NCBI RefSeq assembly: GCF_006274605.1
Contig: NZ_CP040846.1
Span: 868,001 to 932,000, forward strand
Direction: 5' to 3'
Source: Thermococcus indicus
GTDB taxonomy: Archaea; Methanobacteriota_B; Thermococci; Thermococcales; Thermococcaceae
Length of the DNA stretch: 64,000 bases
Of this stretch, positions 19,618 to 29,876 are shown piece by piece. The stretch's first letter is position 1, and each line of letters opens with the position of its first letter. The translations under genes and the position numbers were made by a program. Under the pieces are notes generated by a model that worked only from the letters and a program-made list of their open reading frames with translations, was not told the origin of the DNA and ran no database searches.

Positions 19618-21168
19618 TCAGCCGAGGATGACCTGCAGGTAGGCCTCCTCCTCCGGCTCCAGATGCTCTATCTCCCATACAACCCTCCCGTCTTCTATTT
19701 TAGCCCTGCCCTTCGTTGCCCTGACCTCCACTGCGTTGACGCTCCTCTCGAACCTGAAGTTATCAACGCCATTCAGCCTGGGCGCCTTCACCTTGACGAA
19801 GTAGTATCTGTCGAGGGTCTCCTCCAGAATCGTTGGCCTGAAGAATGCCATGTACGAACTTCCTGCCAGAATCACACCTGCAATCAGAAGTATAGCCGCC
19901 AGCGGGCCGTAGTCCCTCGGAGGCTTTGATGGGATGGTGGTCGTGGGTGGTTGGGGTGTGGTGGTCGTTGGGCTCGAGCTGGACGTTGTGGTCGGCGCGG
20001 AAGGCTTTTCCGGTTCGGCAACTTTGAGATTGGCGGACGTGCCCAGATACCTGCTGCTCGTGGCCCGAATCATGATCGTTCCATACCCGGTGATTTCTAG
20101 GTTAACCACCGCGATTCCGGATGCGTCGGTTACCCTGTAATCCGTCCCCTTCGGCCCAACGGCCACGACGGTTACATTGGCTAGTGGATTGCCTTTCGTG
20201 TCGGTGACTGTGACTAAGATTCTGGTTTTATTCTGGAAGAGGGTCATCTGCAGGGAGTTCACATTGACAGTAGTGTGGGCTATTCTCCCATCCAGATTCA
20301 GGGTTATTCGATAAGTTCCGGGGGTGGATACTGCGTAAATCACCCTGCCGTTTTCATCGGTCGTGAGCACCGTACCGTTGATGCTGACGGGGATTCCCCT
20401 CACACCCTTTCCATCCTCCCCATAAACCTCCACGTTTATTGAACCGTCCCTGTAAAACGCCCGGTAGGTGAGGTTCCTCTGGTATACAATGAACGTCTTG
20501 GAAACCTCTTTGAAAACTCCGCTAAAGTTTGCCCACAGGGTCAGGGTGTATTCCCCGATTCCAGGCTTTGGAAGGAGTATCTCCTGCTCCCACGGGTCGT
20601 CTGGCCTGATGTACGTCACCAGGCTGACGTTCTTAATTACATGCCCGTTGTGGCTCAGGTGGTACCCGATCCTTCCGGTCAGCACGCCGTTCGCCCCTGT
20701 AACGGCCTTAAGTTTCAGCGGAACATCATGACCGTATATGTACCTCTCCTCGGAGATGACGTACAGGGAATAGTCCACCACGAGCCTGACTTTAACCTCG
20801 ATTGGAGCCTCGCTGTACGTGTTTCCCGTCCTCGCTACCAGCTTCAGGGTGTACCTCCCGGTGTCCGCGTTCAGTATCTTCACGGAGAGCGTGTCCTGGT
20901 AAGTCTGGTTCGGTTCTATAGGCTCTCTGATGACCTTGCTCTGGTAGAGGAATCCTTCGGCGGGCCCGGTGATGTAAACGCTGACGTTTTCGAGGGTCTG
21001 GTTCCCGAGGTTCTCCAGCCTGAAGGGGATTATTATGGTGTCCCCTGGAACCCCGGAGAAATCGCTGTTCAGCGGCACGATTACGAGGGGCGACTGGGCG
21101 CTTGTGGGAGGCAGAAACGGAAGCATCGCGGTGAGCAGGATTATAATCAGGACTCCCCTAAGTTTCAC
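19618..21168 (-). CDS. surface-anchored protein with CARDB/Ig-like repeats
   Basis: The 516-aa protein has a signal peptide (residues 1-24, ending PTSA). Three to four beta-sandwich repeats follow, of the kind seen in CARDB or Big-type domains (NSDFSGVPGDTIIIPFRLENLGN, VPLKLKAVTGANGVLTG, VYGEDGKGVRGIPVSINGT, VTDTKGNPLANVTVVAVG). Then comes a Thr/Ser/Pro linker (about 393-418), one membrane helix (about 423-445) and a 70-residue cytoplasmic domain (RYYFVKVKAPRLNGVDNF). Several NxT/S sites suit glycosylation. The GTG start lies inside the last codons of hjc (11-base overlap). The C-terminal cytoplasmic domain is unrecognised. Confidence 0.7.
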   Translation of the reverse strand: MKLRGVLIIILLTAMLPFLPPTSAQSPLVIVPLNSDFSGVPGDTIIIPFRLENLGNQTLENVSVYITGPAEGFLYQSKVIREPIEPNQTYQDTLSVKILNADTGRYTLKLVARTGNTYSEAPIEVKVRLVVDYSLYVISEERYIYGHDVPLKLKAVTGANGVLTGRIGYHLSHNGHVIKNVSLVTYIRPDDPWEQEILLPKPGIGEYTLTLWANFSGVFKEVSKTFIVYQRNLTYRAFYRDGSINVEVYGEDGKGVRGIPVSINGTVLTTDENGRVIYAVSTPGTYRITLNLDGRIAHTTVNVNSLQMTLFQNKTRILVTVTDTKGNPLANVTVVAVGPKGTDYRVTDASGIAVVNLEITGYGTIMIRATSSRYLGTSANLKVAEPEKPSAPTTTSSSSPTTTTPQPPTTTIPSKPPRDYGPLAAILLIAGVILAGSSYMAFFRPTILEETLDRYYFVKVKAPRLNGVDNFRFERSVNAVEVRATKGRAKIEDGRVVWEIEHLEPEEEAYLQVILG

Positions 21169-21559
21169 GTTCTATCACCCCTTCGAGGGACCTCTGTCTT
21201 CCGATGACTTCATCGAAGGTGAGGTAATTCTTTGTTTGAAGGCTCACCTTATAGTTCTTGCCCCCTTTCTCCAGGTTTGCCGGGTAGAAGAACCTCCAGC
21301 CGTTGTTGATGAACTTGACCGCTATGACTGCCCTTCCCCCGAACCGCTCGGCAAAGGAGGTCAGCTTTCTGTAGTCCTCCTCGCTGAAGTAGAGCCTGTC
21401 GTCGTGGGTACTCTTGACCTCTATGCAGAGGTAGAGTTTCCCATTTCCGGCTATGATGTCAACCTTCTTGCTCCCCGCGGAGCGCACCACCGCGAAACCT
21501 GCCTTCTCGAGCATCTTTATGAGTTCCCTCTCCGCGCTCGCTCCCCTTCTGTACCTCAT
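21158..21559 (-). CDS. hjc: Holliday junction resolvase Hjc
   Basis: A 133-aa structure-specific nuclease that cuts four-way DNA junctions as a dimer. It shows the restriction-endonuclease-like core: RYRRGASAERELIKML (Glu), AGSKKVDIIAG (Asp), YLCIEVKST (ExK), then the helix SEEDYRKLTSFAERFGGRAV. The ATG at 21559 gives the RYRRGxxxE N terminus usual for Hjc; an ATG six codons upstream is the alternative. A minus-strand box A (CTTATAAACC) lies at about 21591-21600. It overlaps the following surface-protein gene by 11 bases. Confidence 0.93.
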   Translation of the reverse strand: MRYRRGASAERELIKMLEKAGFAVVRSAGSKKVDIIAGNGKLYLCIEVKSTHDDRLYFSEEDYRKLTSFAERFGGRAVIAVKFINNGWRFFYPANLEKGGKNYKVSLQTKNYLTFDEVIGRQRSLEGVIERET

Positions 21560-21629
21560 TGCACTCCCTCGAACCATCTTGCCCGGTTAGGTTTATAAGT
21601 TATGTCGAGGAGTAAAGCCGGTGATGCTT

Positions 21630-22154
21630 ATGGCGATTTACGAACTCGATGGAAAGAGGCCTAAAATTCATGAGACCGCATTCGTCGATGAGAGTGCCTC
21701 CGTCATAGGAGACGTCGTCCTTGAGGAGAAGACCAGCGTCTGGCCGAGCGCTGTTCTGAGGGGAGACATAGAGCAGATTTACATCGGCTGCTGCTCCAAC
21801 GTCCAGGACAACGTCAGCATACACACCTCCCACGGCCAGCCGACGATAATCGGAAAGTACGTCACCATCGGCCACAACGCCGTCGTGCACGGTGCCGAGG
21901 TGGGAGACTACACCATCATAGGAATGGGGGCAATAGTCCTTGACGGCGCCAAGATAGGCAAGCACGTCGTCATAGGCGCCGGTGCCCTCGTCCCGCCCGG
22001 CAAGAAGATACCCGACTACAGCCTCGTCGTCGGCGTTCCAGGAAAGGTCGTTAGGCAGCTCAGCGAAGAGGAGATCGAGTGGACGAAGAAGAACGCCGAG
22101 ATATACATGGAACTGGCGGAGAAGCACCTCGGGTCAAGGAAGAAGATCGAGTGA
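21630..22154 (+). CDS. gamma-carbonic anhydrase-like hexapeptide protein
   Basis: This 174-aa left-handed beta-helix protein has repeats such as IGDVVLEEKTSVWPSAVLRGD, IGCCSNVQDNVSIHTSHG, IGHNAVVHGAEVGDY and IGMGAIVLDGAKIG. His residues in HTSHGQ, GHNAVVHG and NAVVH match the zinc ligands of gamma-class carbonic anhydrases, so metal binding is likely; activity is not certain. The ATG at 21630 follows GGTGATG; a GTG nine bases earlier is possible. Six bases separate it from uppS, suggesting co-transcription. Confidence 0.85.
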   Translation: MAIYELDGKRPKIHETAFVDESASVIGDVVLEEKTSVWPSAVLRGDIEQIYIGCCSNVQDNVSIHTSHGQPTIIGKYVTIGHNAVVHGAEVGDYTIIGMGAIVLDGAKIGKHVVIGAGALVPPGKKIPDYSLVVGVPGKVVRQLSEEEIEWTKKNAEIYMELAEKHLGSRKKIE

Positions 22155-22160
22155 TGCCCG

Positions 22161-22955
22161 ATGCTTTCCCGTCTTCTTTCCCACGTTCCCCACATCATTT
22201 TCAAGCCCGCCTACGACATGTACGAGGACTACCTCCTCGAGCGGGTTAAGGGGGGCCGCATACCCAACCACGTGGCCATAATAATGGATGGAAACAGGCG
22301 CTGGGCCAGGAAGCTCGAGAAGCCGCCATGGTACGGCCACCTTTTCGGCTCCCAGAAGCTCGAGGAGATACTCGAGTGGTGCCGTGAGCTGGGTATAAGG
22401 ACGCTCACAGTTTACGCATTCTCCACCGAGAACTTCAAGAGAACTCCCGATGAAGTGAACGCCCTCATGGGGCTCTTTGAAGAGAAGTTCAAGGAACTCC
22501 TCACCGACGAGAGGGTGCACAAGTACGGCATCCGGGTTAACGTCCTGGGCAGGAGGGAACTCCTACCTGAGAACGTCAGGAAAGCCGCGGAGGAGGCGGA
22601 GAGGGCCACCAGAAAGTACTCCAACTACACGCTGAACATAGCCCTCGCCTACGGGGGAAGGAGCGAGATAGCCGATGCGGTTAAGGACATCGTGAGGGAC
22701 GCTCTGGCGGGAAAGATAAAGCCGGAGGACGTCGATGAGGAGCTCATAAAGGAGTACCTCTATTATCCGAACATGTCCGACCCCGACATCGTCATAAGAA
22801 CCGGTGGAGAGGAGAGGATAAGCAACTTCCTCCTGTATCAAATCGCCTACAGTGAACTGTTCTTCGTCGATGTGTACTTCCCGGAGTTCAGGAAGATTGA
22901 CTTCCTCAGAATAATACGCGAGTATCAAAAGCGCCAGAGGCGCTTTGGGAGGTAG
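22161..22955 (+). CDS. uppS: cis-polyprenyl diphosphate synthase (UppS family)
   Basis: It condenses isopentenyl diphosphate units in cis to make the long polyprenyl (dolichol-type) lipid that carries glycans. The 264-aa protein has the family motifs HVAIIMDGNRRWARK (catalytic Asp and substrate-binding Arg), GSQKLEEILEWCRELG, TVYAFSTENFKR, and near the C terminus PDIVIRTGGEERISNFLLYQ and YSELFFVDVYFPEF. It fits functionally with the UppP-like (8883) and membrane glycosyltransferase (28067) genes, though these are not adjacent. Confidence 0.95.
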   Translation: MLSRLLSHVPHIIFKPAYDMYEDYLLERVKGGRIPNHVAIIMDGNRRWARKLEKPPWYGHLFGSQKLEEILEWCRELGIRTLTVYAFSTENFKRTPDEVNALMGLFEEKFKELLTDERVHKYGIRVNVLGRRELLPENVRKAAEEAERATRKYSNYTLNIALAYGGRSEIADAVKDIVRDALAGKIKPEDVDEELIKEYLYYPNMSDPDIVIRTGGEERISNFLLYQIAYSELFFVDVYFPEFRKIDFLRIIREYQKRQRRFGR

Positions 22956-23055
22956 CTTTTCTCCATCGGAACCTTTTCCTCCCTGAACGACCCTTTTTAA
23001 AATTTTCCGCTAAAGCTTATTAACGTTGGCTTCGAGTTCTCCACGGTGGTGACTA

Positions 23056-23736
23056 ATGGAGTACGGTGAACTGAGCCCAAGGATAAAGAGGGTCTACGCT
23101 CAGGTGAGATACCTGGATGATTATCACTGGGAAATATCCGGCGACAAGATAGTGGGTATCCACAAGAAGAGCAACGTCAGGGTTACAATAGACGTCGCGG
23201 ACAACAAGGAGCACGCGGAGAAGCTGGCCGAGGGAGAGGGGGTTGGAATACGGATAATAGCGGTTCCGGACAAGAGCGTGTTCTACGTCCACAACGGGGC
23301 GTTCATTCTCACCTACCGCTACATAAAGGCGACCCTTGCAGATATCAACGACCACATCGTATGGAGCGGCTTCAAGGTCGTTGAGGACAACGGCAGCTTA
23401 ATCCAGGAGGACCTCTACGAGTACCTCGGAGGCGTCCTCATCAACCACATCAAGAACAACATGCTCGCCGGCCAGGACTACGTCTTCTGGCAGTTCTACA
23501 GGTGTGAAGCGTGCGGAAAGTACGTCGATGTCGAGAGCCTCGAGAGGCACCTGAAGGGGCACGGCATAAAGCACCACGAGAAGAGCGAGGAGCGCTACGA
23601 GGTCTTTGAGATAAACTTCAGGGACGGCAGGGTCTACGACAAGTACGGTAAGGAGGTCCCCCTGAAGGAGTTCAGCGAGGAGGCCAGGGACTTCCTGGAT
23701 GAGATCCTCGCGGGAACACCCCCGGAGGGTAGATAA
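23056..23736 (+). CDS. protein with a single C2H2-type zinc finger
   Basis: This 226-aa soluble archaeal protein has a recognisable zinc-binding unit at about residues 151-176 ([25 protein letters not shown]): a Cys pair followed by His residues. The N-terminal 140 residues form alternating strands and helices ([52 protein letters not shown]). The function is not recognised; RNA or DNA binding would be a guess. The GGTGGTGA ribosome site stands just before ATG. The stop overlaps the start of the next gene (TAATG). Confidence 0.6.
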   Translation: MEYGELSPRIKRVYAQVRYLDDYHWEISGDKIVGIHKKSNVRVTIDVADNKEHAEKLAEGEGVGIRIIAVPDKSVFYVHNGAFILTYRYIKATLADINDHIVWSGFKVVEDNGSLIQEDLYEYLGGVLINHIKNNMLAGQDYVFWQFYRCEACGKYVDVESLERHLKGHGIKHHEKSEERYEVFEINFRDGRVYDKYGKEVPLKEFSEEARDFLDEILAGTPPEGR

Positions 23737-24491
23737 TGGACGGGCCCCTCGATATTTTCCCTTCCTCCATTCTTCACAGATCCACCGTCGCTGTCATATA
23801 TGACGCCTACTCATCCGCGTGGCAGATGCTGTTCCTTCTCCTCCGTGAGGCCATGGAAAATGAATATTTTGCTGTGATTTCAAACTATAGCGTCCCCCTT
23901 AGGAGTCTCATCAGCAGGTTTCAGAGCGTTGGCGTCGACGCAGAGGACGCCCTTATCGACGATAAACTGGCCATCATCGATGTTTTCGGCTCCCGCTACT
24001 CCCCTCTCCGTCCGAAGATAAGGAACGTTTTCTACCTTGACAGAGTTGAACCGGAGACCATAAACCCCAAGGTGGACATGATATACTGCGGCCCGCTCAG
24101 GGAAAGATTGAAATCTGACCGGGCCGTAAGGATGGTTTATACCCTTGACGGTGCTGCCATGATGCTTGGAGAGGAGCAGACCCTGAAGCTGTTGAATCAA
24201 ACCATAGCCCACAAAAGCGTTCGCTTCCCGGAGTCTTCTCTGTTCCTGGCACTGAATGCCGATATGGTATCGAGGAGGTTCGCGGCGTGGGTTTCAAACG
24301 TCAGTGACTACGTGATTCTTGCAAAATCCTGGATACGGGAGGACCATGTCAAGGAACTCCTGTACTTCATAAAAGCCCCCTATGCTGACTTTGAGCCGGG
24401 CGTTTATTCACTGAGGGTAAGTGCAGGGAAGAAAAAAATAACACTTGAGAGGCTATCAGCCCCTGAACCTGGGTCTTCTGCTGAGGAGTAG
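23736..24491 (+). CDS. uncharacterised protein with a RecA/KaiC-like outline but no P-loop
   Basis: The 251-aa protein has alternating strands and helices with hydrophobic strands such as [31 protein letters not shown] and NVFYLDR, the spacing seen in degenerate RecA-fold proteins of Thermococcales (the DUF257 group is one possibility). No GxxxxGKS/T is present where a Walker A would be. It is coupled to the zinc-finger gene by a TAATG overlap. Its 3' end overlaps thrS on the other strand by 36 bases. Function is unknown. Confidence 0.55.
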   Translation: MDGPLDIFPSSILHRSTVAVIYDAYSSAWQMLFLLLREAMENEYFAVISNYSVPLRSLISRFQSVGVDAEDALIDDKLAIIDVFGSRYSPLRPKIRNVFYLDRVEPETINPKVDMIYCGPLRERLKSDRAVRMVYTLDGAAMMLGEEQTLKLLNQTIAHKSVRFPESSLFLALNADMVSRRFAAWVSNVSDYVILAKSWIREDHVKELLYFIKAPYADFEPGVYSLRVSAGKKKITLERLSAPEPGSSAEE

Positions 24492-26336
24492 CGGCAGGGG
24501 CCTCGGCCTGTACGGGAAGCCCTCGACCTGACCCTTTATCTCTTTGATGAGATCCTCGAGCTGCATCTCGACCTGCCTTCCGTCGCTCCTTCTCCTGACG
24601 GTTACGGTGCCCTGCTCCTTCTCGTTCCTGCCGACGACGATGACGTAGGGAATCCACTCCTTCTCGGCCTTCCTTATCTTCTTGTTGAGCCTGTCGCCGG
24701 TGTCATCGACATCAACGCGGATCCTGGCCCCCTCAAGCTTCCCGGCCACGTAGAGCGCGTAGTCCATGACCTCCTCACTGACCGGGACAACACGGACCTG
24801 TATCGGGCTGAGCCAGAGCGGGAAGGCCGGCTTGGTACCCTTCGCCTGAAGCTTCGCCTGCTTCTCAAGGATGGCGTACATAACGCGCTCAATGGCACCG
24901 CTGGGCGAGCAGTGGAGTATGAGCGGGTGCTCCTCCTTGCCTTCCTCGTTGTAGTAGGTTATGCCGAAGCGCTCGGCGTTCTCGACATCGATCTGGACGG
25001 TGCTCAGAGCCGCAGCCTTGTCGAGGTTGTCCACGAAGTTGAACTCGAACTTGAGTATGAAGTAGAAGAACCTCTGCTTCCACATCTCGATGAGGACCGG
25101 CTTGCCGATTATCCTCGCCAGCTCAACGACGAAGTCCCTGTTCTCCTTCCAGAAGTCCTCGGTGAACCTTATGGCAACCTCGTAGTCGTCCGGGGTGAGG
25201 CCAACACCCCTAAGCACTTCCATGCTGAGCTTGTACTGCTTCTTGAACTCGTCCATGGCCTGTTTCAGGTCCCTCGCAACGGTGTGCATATCGGGCATCG
25301 TGAAGGCCCTGAGCCTCCTGAGGCCTGAAAGCTCGCCGCTCTTCTCGCGCCTGAACGAGTAGCGGGTGAGCTCGTACATCCTGAGCGGCAGGTTGCGGTA
25401 GCTTATCGTGGCGTCCTTCTTTATGAGGAACTGGCCGAAGCAGGCAGCGAAGCGGAGGAAGAACTTCTTGTCGCCGCTCTTGACGACGTACTGCCTCGCC
25501 GGGAAGCGGTTGAGGTACTTCTCGAGCGCCGGGTGCTCGAAGTCGTACATAATCGGGGTCTCGACCTCCATGGCGCCGTACTCTATGACCTTCTCGGTGA
25601 CGTACTGCTCAAGGAGACCCTTTATCAGGCGTCCCTTCGGATAGTAGCGGAGGTTGCCTCCGTCGCTTCCCGGTTCGTAATCAACCAGCTCGTGCTCGAG
25701 CATGAGCCTGACGTGGGGCGGCTCCCTGTCGGCTATCCTGTTCTTGCTTATCTCGTAGTTGGCGAACTTCCTGAGGTTCTCGTGCCCGGTGAAGTCGAAC
25801 TTCTCGACCTCGACCAGCTCACCCTCCGGCGTGAGCACGTACCAGTAGCTCTTCAGCTCCTCCTCCTTCTCAAGGGCTATGTTGCGCTCCTCCTTGCTGA
25901 CGGTCTCGCCGCTCGGCACTATCGTCCTGCTGAGCTCCGCCAGCGGGTGGCCCTTGCAGCTCAGCCTGAAGGCCTTGTAGTAGCCGAAGGGCGCGCGCTT
26001 GACCTCAAAGCCCTCCTGCCTGAGCCTCTCTTCGATCCTCTGGAGAACCTTGAGTGCGACATCTGGCTTTGCCAGTTCGCTGCTCAGGTGGGCGAAGGGA
26101 TAAACGAATATCCTGTCAGCCTTTACCTGTGATGCAACGTCCTTAATCTCAATAACTGCCTTCTCAACGACCTCGTCGGGGTTGGTCTCGTCGGCCTTCT
26201 CAACGCTCATGAAAACCGCCAGAACCTCGTCGAGCCTTCCCTTCTTCTGTTCTTCACTTATCGGCTCCGGGTTCTTAAGGGCCCTGTCTTTGACCTCATA
26301 CTCCAGATAGTCGCTGTGTATCAGAAGCATTCTCAT
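24456..26336 (-). CDS. thrS: threonine--tRNA ligase
   Basis: It charges tRNA-Thr. The archaeal form (626 aa) begins with a D-aminoacyl-tRNA deacylase-like editing domain (residues 1-140, [20 protein letters not shown]). The class II catalytic domain follows (about 200-500), with zinc ligands in FAACFGQF and [14 protein letters not shown] and with [21 protein letters not shown]. An anticodon-binding domain ends it (about 520-610, [17 protein letters not shown]). The ATG at 26336 gives the family start; an upstream in-frame start would add a short Trp-rich stretch not seen in relatives. Confidence 0.96.
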   Translation of the reverse strand: MRMLLIHSDYLEYEVKDRALKNPEPISEEQKKGRLDEVLAVFMSVEKADETNPDEVVEKAVIEIKDVASQVKADRIFVYPFAHLSSELAKPDVALKVLQRIEERLRQEGFEVKRAPFGYYKAFRLSCKGHPLAELSRTIVPSGETVSKEERNIALEKEEELKSYWYVLTPEGELVEVEKFDFTGHENLRKFANYEISKNRIADREPPHVRLMLEHELVDYEPGSDGGNLRYYPKGRLIKGLLEQYVTEKVIEYGAMEVETPIMYDFEHPALEKYLNRFPARQYVVKSGDKKFFLRFAACFGQFLIKKDATISYRNLPLRMYELTRYSFRREKSGELSGLRRLRAFTMPDMHTVARDLKQAMDEFKKQYKLSMEVLRGVGLTPDDYEVAIRFTEDFWKENRDFVVELARIIGKPVLIEMWKQRFFYFILKFEFNFVDNLDKAAALSTVQIDVENAERFGITYYNEEGKEEHPLILHCSPSGAIERVMYAILEKQAKLQAKGTKPAFPLWLSPIQVRVVPVSEEVMDYALYVAGKLEGARIRVDVDDTGDRLNKKIRKAEKEWIPYVIVVGRNEKEQGTVTVRRRSDGRQVEMQLEDLIKEIKGQVEGFPYRPRPLPLLLSRRPRFRG

Positions 26337-26390
26337 TCCTAACCACCACCATAGGCTCAATTGGAATTACTAAAACTTTTTCCCTCGCCC

Positions 26391-26425
26391 TTATAAATCC
26401 TCCCGCATGGCAAAGGCTTAAAAAA
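26391..26425. promoter_or_regulatory. divergent promoters of thrS and csl4
   Basis: TTATAAATCC (26391-26400, read on the minus strand as GGATTTATAA) precedes thrS, and GCTTAAAAAA (26416-26425) precedes csl4. A GGAGGTGG ribosome site stands just before the csl4 ATG. Confidence 0.45.
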
Positions 26426-26456
26426 TCCGGATTTCAACTTTCATGGAGGTGGAAGA

Positions 26457-27047
26457 ATGGACGAAAAGAACGGCGCAAAAAGCGGTGATATCGTTCTTCC
26501 CGGTGACTACCTCGGCGTCATCGAGGAGTACTTCCCAGGAGAAGGGGTTAAGGAAGAGAACGGCGAGCTCTACGCCGTGAGAGCGGGGAAGGTTGTAATC
26601 GACCAGGACAGGATGGAAATCAGCGTTGAACCCGTCACCGACACCCCACCCCTGCCGCAGGTGGGTGACGTGGTCATAGCGAACGTCATAGAGGTCAAGC
26701 CGCAGGCGGCGATAGTCCAGCTCATTAAAATCGAAGGAAGGGAGGATGACAGGGAGATAGCCACCTCGAAGCTCGCCGGAATCCATATATCCCAGGTCAG
26801 GGACGGCTACGTTGAGGGCATGTCCACGGAGTTCAAGGTCGGCGACATCGTGAGGGCCAGGGTTATAGCGAACGAGAAGAGTCCCATACAGCTCTCCACC
26901 AAAGGGCCTGACCTCGGCGTGGTCTATGCCCTCTGCTCCCGCTGCAGGACCCCCCTGGTGAGGCGCGGCGACAGGCTTATCTGCCCGCGCTGCGGAAGCG
27001 TCGAGACGAGGAAGCTCTCCACCCTTTACAGGAAGATGAGGGTGTGA
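26457..27047 (+). CDS. csl4: exosome RNA-binding protein Csl4
   Basis: Csl4 caps the archaeal RNA exosome. The 196-aa protein shows the N-terminal domain (IVLPGDYLGVIEEYFPGEGV), an S1 domain (about 60-150, PQVGDVVIANVIEVKPQAAIVQL, FKVGDIVRARVIA) and a C-terminal zinc ribbon (CSRCRTPLVRRGDRLICPRCG) with four cysteines. It is the first gene of a cluster with DUF2067 and rpoL; only two bases separate it from the next start. Confidence 0.95.
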   Translation: MDEKNGAKSGDIVLPGDYLGVIEEYFPGEGVKEENGELYAVRAGKVVIDQDRMEISVEPVTDTPPLPQVGDVVIANVIEVKPQAAIVQLIKIEGREDDREIATSKLAGIHISQVRDGYVEGMSTEFKVGDIVRARVIANEKSPIQLSTKGPDLGVVYALCSRCRTPLVRRGDRLICPRCGSVETRKLSTLYRKMRV

Positions 27048-27049
27048 GT

Positions 27050-27682
27050 ATGGCGAGGGCTAAGAAGGTAATAACCATCCACGTCCGCGACGACAGGGAG
27101 AAGGAGGAGTTCATGCGGGAGCTTCAGCGTCTCCGCCTTCCGGCGTTCATATACGTCCACGGCAAGCTGAACGACCTGAAGATAAACGTCCAGGGGACGA
27201 AGGAGGACATCCGCGAGGCCATCCGCAGAATAAGGGAGATACACAACCGCGTCAGGGCCAAGCTCTACCCCGACAAACGCGGTCTCTACAGGTACACCAT
27301 AGACGACCTCTTCAGAGAGGCGGGGGCCAGCGTTTCAACCCCCATCCTCGTAAAGACCCTCGAGCTCCTGGGCGAAACCGTTGAGGTGCGGGAGGGGGAG
27401 CTGGTAACGTCCATGCCCTGGGAGGAGCTGGTCTCCCTGACCGGAACCCTCGGTGGATACCTGTCCGACATCTCCCTCCAGACAACGCGGCAGATAAGGG
27501 AGGTCGTCCTGCCCGCCGCCGTTGCCTACGACCTCGATCCCGGGGAGGTAATCGATATCCTCGTAAACCTCGGCGCCGCCGAGTGGAAGGAGGATAAGTT
27601 TAAATACGAACTGGTGAAGAACAAGGAGCAGGCGCTGGAGATGCTGATTAACCACTTGAAGGGTGAGGAAAATGAAGATTGA
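27050..27682 (+). CDS. DUF2067 family protein
   Basis: A 210-aa archaeal protein that usually sits between Csl4 and RpoL genes. The N-terminal part ([24 protein letters not shown]) looks like a small RNA-binding alpha-beta unit. The middle has an ATP-cone-like or winged stretch ([28 protein letters not shown]). Function is unknown; the neighbourhood suggests RNA metabolism. The ATG at 27050 follows GGGTGTGAG. The 3' end overlaps rpoL by 11 bases. Confidence 0.75.
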   Translation: MARAKKVITIHVRDDREKEEFMRELQRLRLPAFIYVHGKLNDLKINVQGTKEDIREAIRRIREIHNRVRAKLYPDKRGLYRYTIDDLFREAGASVSTPILVKTLELLGETVEVREGELVTSMPWEELVSLTGTLGGYLSDISLQTTRQIREVVLPAAVAYDLDPGEVIDILVNLGAAEWKEDKFKYELVKNKEQALEMLINHLKGEENED

Positions 27683-27959
27683 GGTCATCAAGCGTGAGGA
27701 AAACGTCCTTGAGTTCTACCTTGAGGGGGAGGATCACACCTTCGCCAACCTGCTCAACGAGGTGCTCCACGAGAACAAGCACGTGACCTTCGCGGGCTAC
27801 ACCATCGAGCACCCGGTTCTCATGGCGAGGAAGCCCAAGTTCCGCATCGTTACCGACGGCAAGGTTACCCCCGAGAAGGCCCTTGAGGAGGCCGCACAGA
27901 AGGTGTTCGACAGGGCCAGGGCGGTTCTGGATGCCTGGAAGGCCGCTATAGGCGAGTGA
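27672..27959 (+). CDS. rpoL: DNA-directed RNA polymerase subunit L
   Basis: The 95-aa subunit pairs with RpoD in the polymerase assembly platform, like eukaryotic Rpb11. It shows the family core [18 protein letters not shown] and [10 protein letters not shown], followed by a long C-terminal helix. The ATG at 27672 lies within the end of the DUF2067 gene and gives the usual start [13 protein letters not shown]. It is the third gene of the csl4 operon. Confidence 0.96.
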   Translation: MKIEVIKREENVLEFYLEGEDHTFANLLNEVLHENKHVTFAGYTIEHPVLMARKPKFRIVTDGKVTPEKALEEAAQKVFDRARAVLDAWKAAIGE

Positions 27960-28066
27960 CCTTCCTTTTCTCCTTTGATGTGTTCCACGCGGCGATTTCC
28001 GAAACCCTTAAATGTGGAACTCTTCTAACTTCCAGTTGAAATGGATACATTTCGAGGGGTGGAATC

Positions 28067-29383
28067 TTGAGGCACCCTGAGCGAGCCCTTGCCCTCATCC
28101 TACTGGCCGGTCTCACAGTCCGGCTTGCCCTTGCGCCCTATTCGGCCGGAAGCGACCTTGCCCAGTTCTACGGCTTTGCCGGGACGATGCTCGAAAAGAA
28201 GGCCTGCTTCTACGCCTACGCCGATTGGGTCGGCTACTCCGGCAAGGGCTGGCCATACCCCTGGCCCTACGTTTACGGGCCCGTTCTGGCTTACCTGCTG
28301 GCAGGAATCAGATTTCTGGTCGGGGGTGGCGTTGAGTACTTCTGGAGCGGCGGCGTTTACCACGTCTACGTGGACCCCACCTGGGCGTTCTCCGTTAAGC
28401 TGGTATTCATAGCCGCAGACACGGCAACCGCGGTTCTTATCTACCTCCTCCTTCGAAAAAAGGGGGAGTGGGAGGGCGTCATGGGGGGTGCGGTTTACTA
28501 CCTGAATCCAATGGTTATCCACGTTTCAGCTGTTTACGGCATGTTCGACGCCCTGGCCCTGGCCCCGTTCCTTCTTGCCCTGTACCTGGAGGGCAGGAAG
28601 GAGGCCTCCCCCTTCCTCCAGGGCCTTTCCCTTGCGGTTAAGCACACCCTCCTGTTTCCGGCCATCGTTTCTTTGTGGGAATACCTCCTGGACGGAGTTG
28701 GGGGTCTCAAAAGAGCCGCACTTCTCTTTGTCGGAGCCATTGCCCCGTTTCTCCCCATGCTGCTCCTCTGCCCGTCGAGCCTTCAAAAACTTCCCGAGCT
28801 GATGCGGGGGATTGAAGTCGGGTATCCCCTTCCGTTATCGTACAGCATGAACGGCTTCGTCAGCCTAGCCACATACTTTCACGAGGTTTACGGAGTTGAG
28901 ACGCTGATTTTTATCGAGCACTGGTACGTCCCGGCAGGTTTCCTTCTCTTTCTTACCCTTTTGAGACATTCCTTTGAGAGGAACCTGATAGTTTCCGTCT
29001 CGCTTGCCTACGCCACCTTTACTGCAACCTACTGGCGCGTTAATCCCCAGTACCTCCTGCCCCTCGTTGCGTTTCTGGTTCTCCTATCCTTCACCACCGG
29101 TGGCCGGATTGGCCCTGTCTCACTCTTTACCGCCTTCTACGTTGGAATCTGGCCGATCCTCCAGCCGAGCGAGTTCTGGTTTCACGTTCACCTCCGGAAC
29201 CCCAACTGGGCCGTCGTCCGGTTTGTGGGCCACTTTACGATTGGGGTTGGGGGAGACGCTCCATACGTCGCCTATTCCCTCGGCCTGACCCTGCTCCTCT
29301 ACGCCCTCGTCCTGGGGAGCACCTTGCCGTACCTCAAAAACCTTAAAGCCTGGCTCTCGGAGAGGGTTTGGGTGAGAGCTTGA
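28067..29383 (+). CDS. polytopic membrane glycosyltransferase (GT-C type, mannosyltransferase-like)
   Basis: The 438-aa protein has about ten membrane segments. The first extracytoplasmic loop carries the acidic [12 protein letters not shown], and a later one has [12 protein letters not shown], matching the layout of GT-C enzymes that use dolichyl-phosphate sugars (GT39/GT87/PIG-M-like). [21 protein letters not shown] is typical of this group. The start is a TTG at 28067 with GAGGGGTGG before it. The substrate cannot be read. It overlaps the RNase III-like gene. Confidence 0.75.
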   Translation: MRHPERALALILLAGLTVRLALAPYSAGSDLAQFYGFAGTMLEKKACFYAYADWVGYSGKGWPYPWPYVYGPVLAYLLAGIRFLVGGGVEYFWSGGVYHVYVDPTWAFSVKLVFIAADTATAVLIYLLLRKKGEWEGVMGGAVYYLNPMVIHVSAVYGMFDALALAPFLLALYLEGRKEASPFLQGLSLAVKHTLLFPAIVSLWEYLLDGVGGLKRAALLFVGAIAPFLPMLLLCPSSLQKLPELMRGIEVGYPLPLSYSMNGFVSLATYFHEVYGVETLIFIEHWYVPAGFLLFLTLLRHSFERNLIVSVSLAYATFTATYWRVNPQYLLPLVAFLVLLSFTTGGRIGPVSLFTAFYVGIWPILQPSEFWFHVHLRNPNWAVVRFVGHFTIGVGGDAPYVAYSLGLTLLLYALVLGSTLPYLKNLKAWLSERVWVRA

Positions 29384-29766
29384 GGTACGAGAGAAACTTC
29401 ACGGACAAGGGACTTTCAAAGTTCGGGGACTCACTGGTCAACTTCGTCTTCTCACTCGCTTTGAGCGAGTACCTGGGCAGGCCCACCGGGGAGAGGGTCC
29501 CCAACGCGTCTCTCACGATAGCCCTCGAGCTGGCGGGACTTAGGCACGTGATTCCGCCAAGGACCGACAAGCACGGTAAGGGCGACATAGCCGAAGCTAT
29601 TTTCGCCTACGCGTGGCTCGAGGGCAAGATAACTGTGGAGGAAGCCGTCGAGATTTTGAGGGAGAACTTCACCGAGGACGTTACGCACTTCTCAAGAAGA
29701 AAGGAAGCGATAGGGAGGGCCTTCGCGGAGGTTTTTAAGGTAATAGGGGAGAGGTTGGGGCTGTGA
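29368..29766 (+). CDS. small RNase III-like domain protein
   Basis: A 132-aa protein with the helix pattern of an RNase III/Mini-III catalytic domain: [20 protein letters not shown] (with Asp in FGDS), then [12 protein letters not shown], then [19 protein letters not shown] with acidic residues (KGDIAEA) where the second metal site of RNase III lies. It lacks a double-stranded RNA-binding domain. The start is uncertain: TTG at 29368 overlaps the previous gene, TTG at 29380 is the alternative. It ends tail-to-tail with the accessory island. Confidence 0.65.
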   Translation: MGESLRYERNFTDKGLSKFGDSLVNFVFSLALSEYLGRPTGERVPNASLTIALELAGLRHVIPPRTDKHGKGDIAEAIFAYAWLEGKITVEEAVEILRENFTEDVTHFSRRKEAIGRAFAEVFKVIGERLGL

Positions 29767-29872
29767 AGAATTCCCGCCCCGGCCGATAATTTAATCCGTT
29801 AATGGCTACTAAAAAGAGGGTAAAAAACCAGAGGATTTCAAGCACCAGTACACCCCAGTCTCCACTGTCCAT
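29735..29872 (-). CDS. very small membrane protein at the end of the island (possible immunity gene or remnant)
   Basis: The 45-aa protein [20 protein letters not shown]... has one hydrophobic helix (about 7-25) and a short polar tail. Its ATG stands four bases after the TGA of the cassette at 29877, with GGGGGTTGA as ribosome site, exactly the arrangement of the larger membrane proteins next to the other cassettes. It may be a truncated immunity gene, as the other partners have several membrane helices. It overlaps the RNase III-like gene's end on the other strand. Confidence 0.45.
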   Translation of the reverse strand: MDSGDWGVLVLEILWFFTLFLVAINGLNYRPGREFFTAPTSPLLP

Positions 29873-29876
29873 ACGT

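Noticed and set aside
19618-21168. CARDB-like surface protein as a further member of the toxin island
   Set aside because: It has a membrane anchor and a cytoplasmic domain, ordinary base composition, no variable tip and no paired small membrane protein.
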